A stretch of DNA of 7,385 bases, taken from assembly GCA_964500965.1 (NCBI GenBank), contig CAZCQZ010000063.1:1-7385 (forward strand), given 5' to 3'. Positions 1-6,842 of this stretch are shown in pieces. Position 1 is the stretch's first letter; the number at the start of each line of letters is the position of its first letter. This stretch comes from JAISGQ01 sp964500965 (GTDB lineage Bacteria; Bacillota; Clostridia; Oscillospirales; Acutalibacteraceae). Both the position numbers and the translations under genes were made by a program. Under the pieces are notes generated by a model that had not been told where the DNA came from, ran no database searches, and worked only from the letters and a program-made list of their open reading frames with translations.

Positions 1-17
1 TGATTTTTTCTTTCGTA

Positions 18-54
18 GGCTCTATTTGGCTACCCCAACATTTATTATAGAGCC
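18..54. repeat. Inverted repeat overlapping the cyclase stop codon
   Basis: GGCTCTAT (18-25) and ATAGAGCC (47-54) form a perfect 8-base-pair stem. A small inner stem, TTGG (26-29) with CCAA (35-38), can form in the loop. The right arm contains the last codons of the cyclase gene. In the minus transcript the hairpin is followed by A-rich rather than U-rich sequence, so it is not a standard terminator for that gene. On the plus strand it is followed by T-rich sequence (56-68), so it might serve a convergent gene to the left. Its role is undecided. Confidence 0.4.
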
Positions 55-2309
55 ATAATTATTTTATTTCGCTTTTGCTTACATTCATACTGTTTTTTAT
101 CCGCCGCTTCGAGAAGCTCCGGCAGTGAAACATCGGGCGCACATTTAAACTCACAGCAGCCTATGCTCATTTCCAATCGGTATGGCTGCCCGGAAGTTTC
201 GTTGTACAGGCTTCTGAATCTGTCAATGCTTTCGATAACGTCTTCCACACCTTCGTTTTCGTCCAAAAGCGTAAACATTGCGAATTCATCGCCGCCGACA
301 CGGGCACTTACGGTAGGCATATCACGGGCAATGTTAAGGGAGAAGCCTGCGGCACGCAGCGCCATGTCGCCTGTTCCGTGCCCGAAATTGTCGTTTATGA
401 CCTTGAGATTATCCAAATCGCCGTAGAAAATCGCCGCACGTGAGCCGAGATTTTTCACATCGTGAACAAGGGCACCGGCACGTTCGTAGAAGCCGCGCCT
501 GTTAAACAGCTTTGTCAGGTCATCGGTCACGGAAATACGTTTCATGGCTTCGGCGGCGTTGTTAAGCTCCTCCACCTGCCGATTCAGCTTGCCGATAAGG
601 GAAGCTATGCGCAGTGATGAGGAGAGCTTGACGGTTACGTCCTGTATGTAGTAATACTCGTTGAAATCCGCTTCGGTAAGCAGTATTCCGTAATGCACGT
701 TGCTGTGGACGATAGGGGTCAGCACCGCGACAACGGGAGGATTTTCGTATCTGTCGCACATTTCACCGAATATGCGCTTTAAGGGAATAAGTCTGTCGGG
801 CGGAAGCGGCTCGCAGAATTTTTTCCCGAACGTAACGGCAAGCTGCATTGAATCGGGACATGTCCAGCTCCAAAGGCTGTCGCTTTCGCAGGGGTCGGGG
901 TAGATATACAGTCGGCTTGAGCTGATGTTTGCAACGGAAAGCTCGCTGAAAACGTCTTCGTAAATATCCGAATAGTGAGATTTTGAATAGTCCTGAAGCA
1001 TAATGTTTGAGAAAAACATCATGTTAAGGCGTTTGTTGTTGATTTCATATTCCAGGTGAGCGGCGCGCTTTGCCACAATGCGCATGGCTTCGCTTTTGGC
1101 ATGCAAAAGCCTTAAACGTGCGCCGTCATCGCAGGCAATCTGCTCCGCAATGGCGAACAGCCTTGTGCAAAGCTCGCTCATTCGCGGTACGGGGATAGGA
1201 AAAAGTCTGTCGGGCTCGGTCATGTGTACGCAGATTTCGGAGACAAGGGCAGCGGACAGACCTGCGGCATTCGGCTGTTCGACCGCAGAGAAAAATTCCG
1301 TCAAGGTATCTCCGAAAGCGGACATGTTGTCTGCGGCAATCGGAGAGCCGGAATAAACATCGAGCAGCTCGGTCATAAAATTTTCCGCAAGCTGTTCCGG
1401 GTCACGGATTGTAACGCTGACAGAATCGGAAAGCTTACAGCCGCAGCTTTCCCTGATTATGAATTTAGACTGAAGCACCACATCGTTGCATTTGTGCCCC
1501 GACAGCACATCGAGCATAAGCTTTATGCCGTGATAGCCGAGATGAGAGGGGTCGGCACGAACGGTGCTGAGAGCAGGGGAGAAGCTTGCGGCGGCTGGAA
1601 TATCGTCATAGCCTGCAATGAGCATATCTCTGCCTGCGACAAGACCGTGCTTTTCGGCAAAATCAATGCCTGCCGCAGCCATTTCATCGTTTGCGAAGAA
1701 GAAGGCATCGGCTACGCCCAGCTTCCTTTCGAGAAAGCGTTCCAGAGAGGGCTGCCCCCGTCTGGCGAATGTGCCGTAATGGACAAGCTCCGGGTCAAAG
1801 GGAATGTTGTTTTTAATAAGGGTGTCCTTGTATATCGCAAGGCGCATTTCCGCATCGGCATTTCCTTTCGGACCTGAAATAAATGCGATTTTCCTTGCAC
1901 CGTGCACATTTATGAAATGCTCAAGTGCATCGCGGACGCCGCGCTGTGCGCTTACGCTGACGCAGGGACGGTCGGCGGTTTTAATAGCTATAGTGACCAT
2001 GGGAATATTGCCGAAGCACTGCAAAAAGCTTTCCAGCTTTTCGAGGTCAATGTGGCAGGAAATGGTACCTGCGGACACAACAAGTCCGTCCAGTCCCAGG
2101 TCACGGGCAAGCAAGAACACGGCGGAATAGTTGCTTGAAAGAACGTCGTTGAGATGATTGTGCGACGGTGGGTCGATGTATCGTCCCGGAATCACCAGCA
2201 GGTCAACATTCGATTCCTTTGCCGCTATGGTTGCGCCACGACATATTTCATTTGTGTGTATGTCCTCCAAATGGCTGACAAGAAGACCGATTTTTAATCT
2301 TCTGCCCAT
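45..2309 (-). CDS. Soluble LacI-type sensor domain fused to GGDEF diguanylate cyclase
   Basis: Predicted to make the second messenger c-di-GMP from two GTP under control of a small ligand. Residues about 5-290 match the periplasmic-binding-protein fold of LacI/GalR regulators (FFFANDEMAAAG near 203, IAGYDDIPAAASFSPALSTVR at 231-251) and end in ESCGC (287-291). The usual N-terminal helix-turn-helix is absent and the fold starts at residue 5, so it is unlikely to be a DNA-binding repressor. Residues about 300-580 are mostly unassigned; 440-575 could be GAF-like, followed by a short helical linker. The GGDEF domain covers about 592-750: DDLTKLFNRRGF, D631/D633, N639, D648 and an intact GGDEF at 672-676. 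The position of the RxxD inhibitory site reads DMPT, so that product-feedback site is missing. No signal peptide or membrane segment is seen, so it is cytoplasmic. The start has AAGGAG (2318-2323) at 8-base spacing. It lies 42 bases after pyk, probably in one operon. It ends in tandem TAA TAA. The domain calls are firm; the ligand is unknown. Confidence 0.9.
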   Translation of the reverse strand: MGRRLKIGLLVSHLEDIHTNEICRGATIAAKESNVDLLVIPGRYIDPPSHNHLNDVLSSNYSAVFLLARDLGLDGLVVSAGTISCHIDLEKLESFLQCFGNIPMVTIAIKTADRPCVSVSAQRGVRDALEHFINVHGARKIAFISGPKGNADAEMRLAIYKDTLIKNNIPFDPELVHYGTFARRGQPSLERFLERKLGVADAFFFANDEMAAAGIDFAEKHGLVAGRDMLIAGYDDIPAAASFSPALSTVRADPSHLGYHGIKLMLDVLSGHKCNDVVLQSKFIIRESCGCKLSDSVSVTIRDPEQLAENFMTELLDVYSGSPIAADNMSAFGDTLTEFFSAVEQPNAAGLSAALVSEICVHMTEPDRLFPIPVPRMSELCTRLFAIAEQIACDDGARLRLLHAKSEAMRIVAKRAAHLEYEINNKRLNMMFFSNIMLQDYSKSHYSDIYEDVFSELSVANISSSRLYIYPDPCESDSLWSWTCPDSMQLAVTFGKKFCEPLPPDRLIPLKRIFGEMCDRYENPPVVAVLTPIVHSNVHYGILLTEADFNEYYYIQDVTVKLSSSLRIASLIGKLNRQVEELNNAAEAMKRISVTDDLTKLFNRRGFYERAGALVHDVKNLGSRAAIFYGDLDNLKVINDNFGHGTGDMALRAAGFSLNIARDMPTVSARVGGDEFAMFTLLDENEGVEDVIESIDRFRSLYNETSGQPYRLEMSIGCCEFKCAPDVSLPELLEAADKKQYECKQKRNKIIMAL

Positions 2310-2351
2310 ACTGCCGACTCCTTTCCGAAAAATTTATGCCGTTGAGCAAAA

Positions 2352-3785
2352 TCAGTTTTTCTCACCGACTATCTGAACTTTAAGCAGATTTGTGCTACCG
2401 GTTGTGGCAAGAGGTATGCCGGCAACGGTAACAACGCAGTCGCCGTCGGAGATAAGACCGGTTTTCGCGGCACAGGCAACGGCGTGGTTGAGCAGGTCAT
2501 CGGAGGTGCGCTGATATTTAGTCATTACCGGGAACACGCCCCAGGAAAGTGAAAGCTGATGATAGGTGCGCTTTTCCGGAGTTGCGGCGATTATCGGGGT
2601 TTCCGGACGGTATTTTGAAACGTTTCTGGCAGTGCCGCCGAGCTGTGTTACAGCGATTATTGCCGCCGCCGAAAGGTCCTTTGCGGTGATGCAGGCGGCA
2701 TCGCAGACGGCATTTGTGATGTCGTGCTTGTCGCCCTTTTCAAAGGCAAGGGATTGGAACATCTTCATTCTGAAAGCGTCCTTTTCTGCCTGAGTTGCTA
2801 TCTGTGCAAGGGTTTTTACCGCTTCTTCGGGGTATGCGCCGACAGCGCTTTCTCCCGACAGCATAACAGCGGAAGTGCCGTCAAATACGGCGTTTGCAAC
2901 GTCCGTTATTTCCGCTCTTGTGGGAGTGGGGTTGTTTATCATGGATTCGAGCATCTGAGTGGCGGTGATAACCACCTTTCCGGCACTGTAGCAGCTATGG
3001 ATAAAATGCTTTTGCAGACCGGGAAGCTCCTGAAAAGGCACTTCAACGCCCAAATCGCCTCTGGCAACCATTATGCCGTCGGAAAGGGCAAGTATTTCGT
3101 CAAAGTTGTGAACGCCCTCGCTGTTTTCGATTTTTGAAATAATCTTAATATTTTTGCCGCCGTTGGCTCTGAGAAATGCGCGCATTTCCCGAACGTCATC
3201 GGCACAGCGGACAAAGGAAGCGGCAACAAAATCCACCTCCTGCTTGATTCCGAACAGTAAGTCCTCACGGTCGGCATCGCTGAGATATTCCATGGGCATA
3301 CTGACATTGGGGACGTTTACGCTCTTTCTGTCCTTGAGAACGCCGCCGCTGACAACATCGCAGACAGCCTGCCTTTTGTTGGATTCGCGAACGCGAAGTA
3401 CGATTCTGCCATCGTCAATAAGAATGCGGTTGCCCTCATGGAGATATGCCGGAAATTGCGGCCAGGAAACGGAAGCGCGTTCGCTGTTGCCCACAATATC
3501 CTCACTTGTGAGAGTAAATGTGCCGCCGGTAACAATCTCCGCACTGCCGTTTTCAAAGGTTTTCAGGCGTATTTCAGGACCCTTTGTATCAAGGAGCACC
3601 GATGCAGGTACTCCAAGCTCGTCGCGTACCTTGCGGAATGTTTCTATGGTTTTTTTATGTTCCTTATGCTCTCCGTGAGAGAAATTCAAACGCATCACGT
3701 TCATTCCGGCGCGGAGCAGTTTTTCAATCATTTCTTCACCGGAACTTGCCGGTCCCAGCGTACACACGATTTTTGTTCTTCTCAT
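2352..3785 (-). CDS. pyk: Pyruvate kinase
   Basis: Catalyses phosphoenolpyruvate + ADP to pyruvate + ATP, the last step of glycolysis, in the cytoplasm. Family motifs run the full length: RTKIVCTLGPAS at 3-14, MRLNFSHG at 31-38 (R32, N34), LLDTKGPEIR at 64-73, the active-site ISKIEN at 216-221 with catalytic K218 and metal ligand E220, MVARGDLGVE at 239-248 with metal ligand D244, and TATQMLESM at 274-282 with T276. The length of 477 residues is that of the plain bacterial enzyme; the extra C-terminal phosphohistidine-like domain of Bacillus-type enzymes is absent. E71 in TKGPEIR is the residue associated with potassium dependence (potassium-independent enzymes have lysine there), so potassium activation is predicted. 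The start is supported by GAGG (3795-3798) 9 bases upstream and by the conserved N-terminus. It is the first gene of a unit that continues into the GGDEF gene. Confidence 0.98.
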   Translation of the reverse strand: MRRTKIVCTLGPASSGEEMIEKLLRAGMNVMRLNFSHGEHKEHKKTIETFRKVRDELGVPASVLLDTKGPEIRLKTFENGSAEIVTGGTFTLTSEDIVGNSERASVSWPQFPAYLHEGNRILIDDGRIVLRVRESNKRQAVCDVVSGGVLKDRKSVNVPNVSMPMEYLSDADREDLLFGIKQEVDFVAASFVRCADDVREMRAFLRANGGKNIKIISKIENSEGVHNFDEILALSDGIMVARGDLGVEVPFQELPGLQKHFIHSCYSAGKVVITATQMLESMINNPTPTRAEITDVANAVFDGTSAVMLSGESAVGAYPEEAVKTLAQIATQAEKDAFRMKMFQSLAFEKGDKHDITNAVCDAACITAKDLSAAAIIAVTQLGGTARNVSKYRPETPIIAATPEKRTYHQLSLSWGVFPVMTKYQRTSDDLLNHAVACAAKTGLISDGDCVVTVAGIPLATTGSTNLLKVQIVGEKN

Positions 3786-3823
3786 TTTCCGATACCTCGC
3801 TGATTCATATTCCCGATATTTCA

Positions 3824-3853
3824 GTGCCGATGGGCGATTGCCTGTGTCGGCAC
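3824..3853 (-). promoter_or_regulatory. Hairpin in the pyk leader
   Basis: GTGCCGA (3824-3830) and TCGGCAC (3847-3853) form a perfect 7-base-pair stem in the leader transcript. An inner GGC/GCC helix (3833-3835 with 3840-3842) can close a four-base loop. No U-run follows, so it is not an intrinsic terminator by itself. It could stabilise the mRNA or bind a regulator. It does not match a riboswitch I know. Confidence 0.35.
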
Positions 3854-3870
3854 AAATTTCTCTAAGTTAT

Positions 3871-3879
3871 AGTATAACA
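3871..3879 (-). promoter_or_regulatory. Extended -10 promoter of the pyk unit
   Basis: The minus strand reads TGTTATACT here: a TATACT -10 box (3871-3876) preceded by TG one base away (3878-3879), the extended -10 form. No good -35 box sits at the usual distance, which fits an extended -10 promoter. Transcription would start near 3864 and give a leader of about 80 bases before pyk. The overlapping TATAAC is a possible alternative -10. Confidence 0.5.
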
Positions 3880-3946
3880 CAAAAATGCGCAAAAGTACAC
3901 GGTGAAATTGCACTTATACGCACCTTTCCGCTTGTGCATAATGTAT

Positions 3947-3995
3947 AAAAATATTGAAAACTACAGACCTGCCTGAAAAGCAGACCTGTAGTTTC
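3947..3995 (-). terminator. Rho-independent terminator of the five-gene unit
   Basis: In the minus-strand RNA, positions 3994-3980 pair with 3972-3958: nine Watson-Crick pairs, two tandem G-U wobbles, then four more pairs around a seven-base loop (3973-3979). The stem is followed by UUUU and a further U-rich stretch down to 3947. In plus-strand RNA the two wobbles become A/C mismatches and no U-run follows, so the terminator works in one direction only. It begins 11 bases after the stop codon of the zinc-ribbon membrane protein gene and separates that unit from the pyk promoter. Confidence 0.85.
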
Positions 3996-4005
3996 ACTGC
4001 ATTAT

Positions 4006-4932
4006 TTATAATGAAAGAATCGCCCGAATATATTCAGCGGCGGAGGGGAAATTTACTGCGGTGATTGCCGCGCAGGTACATATATACGCGCCGAGCATTA
4101 CGGAAAAGGCGGCGAACACTCCGCGCTTTTTGTCCATTGCCGCAAATTCCGTTCCCATAAACAGCATGATGACAAACCGGAAAACCGCTACTGTCGCAAG
4201 CAGCAGTGAAATGGTGGGGGTTATAAAAAGACACACGGCAATGAGGGGCATAAGATAAAGCGCCTGAAGCTGCGCAACGCAAACAAGACCTGTTGCACTT
4301 TGAAATGTCATGGTGCCGCCGACAACAAAGGACAGAGCACGAAGATAGAGCACCAGCGTAAAAGATAGCTCAAGCCACAGCAGAAGCGATTTTATCACTG
4401 TCGGCATTGCCGCGGAAATCACCTCTCCCACGGCGGCTATAAGCTCCGGAGAGGTATCAATCCCCGAATACAGTACCGCAATTACGGCGGCGAAAATCGG
4501 AATCAGCGCACATATGGGTATTAAAAGAATAAACGCAAGGCTTCCCCTTGGGGATATGACAAAATGTATCGCCTGTCTTGTAGCTCCGGATACGGAAAGG
4601 GACATTACATGGGAAAGCTGTCCGAACAGCTTTGAAGTTTTGCTGTTGCTCTGTTCGCTCTTAACAAGCCGTTTTTCTCTTTTTTCGGCACGGCTGTTTC
4701 TTTTCGTTTCTGCTTTTTCAAGCCTTTTTACACGCTCATCGGCACGCCGTGCCTTTTCTCTGCTTTTTTCCAGAGCGCGTACCGTGTGCTGTGAAATTTC
4801 CTGCGGCTTTTTATTTTCCTCCGGTACGGGTCTTGATACGGTTATTACGGTAGTGCGGTCATGATTTCCGCCGCAGTTGGTGCAGATTACGCCATCAAAC
4901 GGCTCTCCGCAGGAGGAGCAAATTTTCTTCAT
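4006..4932 (-). CDS. Zinc-ribbon, coiled-coil, multi-pass membrane protein
   Basis: A membrane protein of unknown function. The N-terminus holds a zinc ribbon with C5, C8, C17 and C20 (CxxC-x8-CxxC). Residues about 48-100 are highly charged, mostly Lys, Arg and Glu, and look like a helical or coiled-coil segment. From about 131 to 293 there are roughly five hydrophobic stretches: 131-155, 180-205, 213-237, 238-258 and 271-293. This layout recalls Yip1-like five-helix proteins with zinc ribbons, but I see no diagnostic residues and do not assign the family firmly. With no signal peptide, the zinc ribbon should be cytoplasmic. The start codon has AAGGCGG (4940-4946) at 7-base spacing, which overlaps the stop codon of the HD gene; the 12-base gap suggests translational coupling. 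It is the last gene of the unit, directly before the terminator. Confidence 0.8.
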   Translation of the reverse strand: MKKICSSCGEPFDGVICTNCGGNHDRTTVITVSRPVPEENKKPQEISQHTVRALEKSREKARRADERVKRLEKAETKRNSRAEKREKRLVKSEQSNSKTSKLFGQLSHVMSLSVSGATRQAIHFVISPRGSLAFILLIPICALIPIFAAVIAVLYSGIDTSPELIAAVGEVISAAMPTVIKSLLLWLELSFTLVLYLRALSFVVGGTMTFQSATGLVCVAQLQALYLMPLIAVCLFITPTISLLLATVAVFRFVIMLFMGTEFAAMDKKRGVFAAFSVMLGAYICTCAAITAVNFPSAAEYIRAILSL

Positions 4933-4944
4933 GACCTCACCGCC

Positions 4945-5526
4945 TTATTTCTCGGTGACAAAGCTGCTCCAACTGTCGGCATAGGAGATTAGCAGTGTCA
5001 GAGGGCGTTCTTTCGTGGCGGCGGAACGGTTGTCCTCAACATATTGCCCGTCATGGTAAACTATCGCCTGAGCTTCGTCCTCGGAAAGGGGCAGATATTG
5101 CATTATAAGGTAAAGACTGCGAATCGGCACGGAAAGGTATGTAAGCTTATCGTTAAAGGAATAGGGGTATGTAGGTCCGTAGCCGAACTGCTTTTGCCGC
5201 GGAGTAGGCTCGTTGGGGACATATTGCGGATTGCCGGGCATACCCGCCTTGCCCAGGTCGTGGAGAAGTCCCACAATAACGCAGCTTTCGTCGCTTATCT
5301 CCGGAGCAAGCACCTCTTTAATGCGAAGCAGATTTTCCGCAACGTTGCATGAGTGGCGCAAAAGTCCGCTTTCCTCCGAAAGATGAAATCGGGTTGAAGC
5401 AGGAGAGGTAAGCCATGCCGTTTCGGTTTCGATAAAGTTTATCAGCCTGTCCCATTCCTCCTTGCGGTCTGTTACCATGCCTTTGAGCCGTTCGTATCTT
5501 TCAAGTAAATCATTATCCTTAATCAT
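4945..5526 (-). CDS. HD-domain metal-dependent phosphohydrolase
   Basis: A 193-residue cytoplasmic protein of the HD superfamily, whose members remove phosphates from or cleave nucleotides and cyclic nucleotides using metal ions. The expected ligands are present in order: H58 (in GLLRHSCNV), H89-D90 (in GLLHDLGKAG), H158 (in IVYHDGQY) and D184 (in SYADSWSSF). The segment SPASTRFHLSEESGLLRHS at 41-59 resembles small HD hydrolases common in phages, plasmids and Clostridia. No other domain is fused to it. The substrate cannot be read from the sequence; association with a SLOG nucleotide-binding protein in the same unit makes a nucleotide plausible. The start is supported by AAAGGA (5537-5542) with about 10 bases of spacing. 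It follows the DUF2185 gene by 45 bases and precedes the membrane-protein gene by 12. Confidence 0.88.
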   Translation of the reverse strand: MIKDNDLLERYERLKGMVTDRKEEWDRLINFIETETAWLTSPASTRFHLSEESGLLRHSCNVAENLLRIKEVLAPEISDESCVIVGLLHDLGKAGMPGNPQYVPNEPTPRQKQFGYGPTYPYSFNDKLTYLSVPIRSLYLIMQYLPLSEDEAQAIVYHDGQYVEDNRSAATKERPLTLLISYADSWSSFVTEK

Positions 5527-5571
5527 AGCCTGTGATTCCTTTCTGTAAGTTTTTAACAGTGGCGTGGTTTG

Positions 5572-5934
5572 CTATTCAAGCTCTGTCCAATTCATAGACA
5601 GGGAAATATCAGCCCACTTATTGCGCTCTTTGTCGAAGCAATATGCCGAGTACGGCGGTGAATTAAGCAGCGGTATAACGGAGGGAAAATAATTTGCGGC
5701 GATATTCAAATCATATGTGCCGCAAAGCTCCGGACGGGAAAGATATTCCTCCGTTTCCGTTCCGGAAAGGAAACGCCAGCCACTGTCGGAATATGTGACG
5801 GGCATTACGCGGTAAAAGGTCGAAAGCTTTCTGCCCATTACCAGCAGAGTGTCGGGGATTCTGCATGTGCCCCTGCCGGTCAATATCTGTTTTATCTGCT
5901 CATCGGGTATGATAAACTGCTTTTCGTATGCCAT
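5572..5934 (-). CDS. Small DUF2185 (Imm33-type) protein
   Basis: A 120-residue, probably cytoplasmic protein. Residues 33-98 carry the pattern I associate with DUF2185, also catalogued as immunity family Imm33: MGRKLSTFYRVMPV, then SGWRFLSGTETEEYL (51-65) and GTYDLNIAANYFPSVIPLL (72-90), ending SPPYSAY. Members of this family are often encoded beside polymorphic toxins and are proposed to neutralise them; many others have no known toxin. No toxin gene is seen here. There is no signal peptide or membrane segment. The start is set by GAGG (5945-5948), 10 bases upstream, which overlaps the end of the lipoprotein gene; the gap between the genes is 15 bases. The family call rests on remembered motif patterns, not a profile search, and the immunity role is inference. 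Confidence 0.75.
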   Translation of the reverse strand: MAYEKQFIIPDEQIKQILTGRGTCRIPDTLLVMGRKLSTFYRVMPVTYSDSGWRFLSGTETEEYLSRPELCGTYDLNIAANYFPSVIPLLNSPPYSAYCFDKERNKWADISLSMNWTELE

Positions 5935-5949
5935 GGTATCGTATCCTCA

Positions 5950-6840
5950 CTATCTGGTTCTTATCCAGTCAAAACGCCAAATTTTCGCATTTTGCAGGTG
6001 CTTGCCCACGCCGGAAGCCGAGCGGCAGGCAAAAAGCTCGCTTTGGGGAGCAACACAGTACATTTCACACGCCAGCTCCTTTGCGTAGTCTGCGGACAGC
6101 GTTTTTACCGCTCGGAACTGGAGCGAGCGGCTTGAAACCAGAGCAGGCACTGCACCTGTTTCGATATACCACCGCTTTGCTATGGCGGCAAGCACGTAAG
6201 AGGAGGGGCACTCATTCCAACCGCCGAGGGGCAGTGAGCACAGCACGTCCCAGGGAGTTGAGGTTTGGAATTTCAATATGAGTATAACGTTGCAGTCAAC
6301 GTCCGGTTCGGTAAGAGTGTCCGCAATATTGCCCACAGAGCCGGAACGGGTTTTAAAACCGATTGTGTCAAAATTTGCGTTTCTGTCGGCTTTGAGCTGA
6401 GTTAAAAGCAGGGTGCTGTCGGCGTCGACAGCGCGGTCGCGTATGGTGTTGATTCCAAGCTCTATAAGGCTTTCCGGTGCAGTGTCAAAGCCGCTTTTCT
6501 GATAGTCCAGCAAATCGAGATTTGAGTAAATATTGCGCACCAGCTCGTCGTTGGGGAATACTATAACCGGAGTGTATCCCAACATTTCCGCTTCGTAAAG
6601 AAGCTCATTATAGCGTTCCAGAACGGCGGCAAAATCACCGCTGTCAAAGGCTTCGTAATCGCCGCATATGCGGACGATAGCTTTTGCGGCGTCATCAAGG
6701 TCGATTTCGTCGATTACAACGGGATCGGATTCGCTTGCGACAGGCTCGGCTTTCGGCTGTTCATTGCCGCCGCAGGAACAGGCACAAAGAGGTACAAGCA
6801 TGAGAACGGCCGTAATAAGTGCGATAAGTTTTATTTTCAT
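5950..6840 (-). CDS. Lipoprotein with C-terminal DUF4253-like domain
   Basis: Predicted to be anchored to the outer face of the cytoplasmic membrane. With the start at 6840 the protein has 296 residues: MKIK, a hydrophobic stretch, then lipobox LCA|C (mature cysteine C21, with further cysteines at 19 and 23). A low-complexity acidic linker follows to about residue 50. A central part (about 50-190) is unassigned apart from GYTPVIVFPNDELV (88-101). The last ~100 residues (LPLGGWNECPSS, then AKRWYIETGA, ELACEMYCVAP, and a final W-R-F-D-W) fit the DUF4253 pattern of GWN-x-CP, RW-x5-GA, A-x-E-x-Y and a C-terminal W-x-F-W/D. DUF4253 has no established function. An in-frame ATG at 6846 overlaps the upstream stop codon, but the ribosome binding site favours 6840. 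It lies second in the five-gene unit. Confidence 0.8.
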   Translation of the reverse strand: MKIKLIALITAVLMLVPLCACSCGGNEQPKAEPVASESDPVVIDEIDLDDAAKAIVRICGDYEAFDSGDFAAVLERYNELLYEAEMLGYTPVIVFPNDELVRNIYSNLDLLDYQKSGFDTAPESLIELGINTIRDRAVDADSTLLLTQLKADRNANFDTIGFKTRSGSVGNIADTLTEPDVDCNVILILKFQTSTPWDVLCSLPLGGWNECPSSYVLAAIAKRWYIETGAVPALVSSRSLQFRAVKTLSADYAKELACEMYCVAPQSELFACRSASGVGKHLQNAKIWRFDWIRTR

Positions 6841-6842
6841 AG

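Noticed and set aside
1224..1877. 217-codon plus-strand open frame inside the cyclase gene
   Set aside because: It lies wholly antisense to the well-conserved LacI-type domain, shows no recognisable domain, and exists because the sense codons rarely create antisense stops.
2100..2309. Helix-turn-helix of a LacI repressor at the cyclase N-terminus
   Set aside because: The binding-protein fold starts at residue 5, and no upstream in-frame extension with a DNA-binding domain fits in the 42-base gap after pyk.
3154..3678. 174-codon plus-strand open frame inside pyk
   Set aside because: It is antisense to an unmistakable pyruvate kinase and its translation is Ser/Arg/Leu-rich shadow sequence without domain features.
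3786..3870. c-di-GMP riboswitch in the pyk-cyclase leader
   Set aside because: A link to the cyclase made this attractive, but the leader is short and I cannot find the conserved GEMM core or tetraloop-receptor pattern.
4034..4282. 82-codon minus-strand open frame within the membrane-protein gene
   Set aside because: It is an alternative frame of the same strand with cysteine- and arginine-rich composition and no ribosome binding site of note.
3936..4932. Mobile element or phage remnant carrying the SLOG/HD unit
   Set aside because: HD and SLOG proteins are common on phages, but I see no integrase, transposase, terminal repeats, target duplications or tRNA junction in the window.
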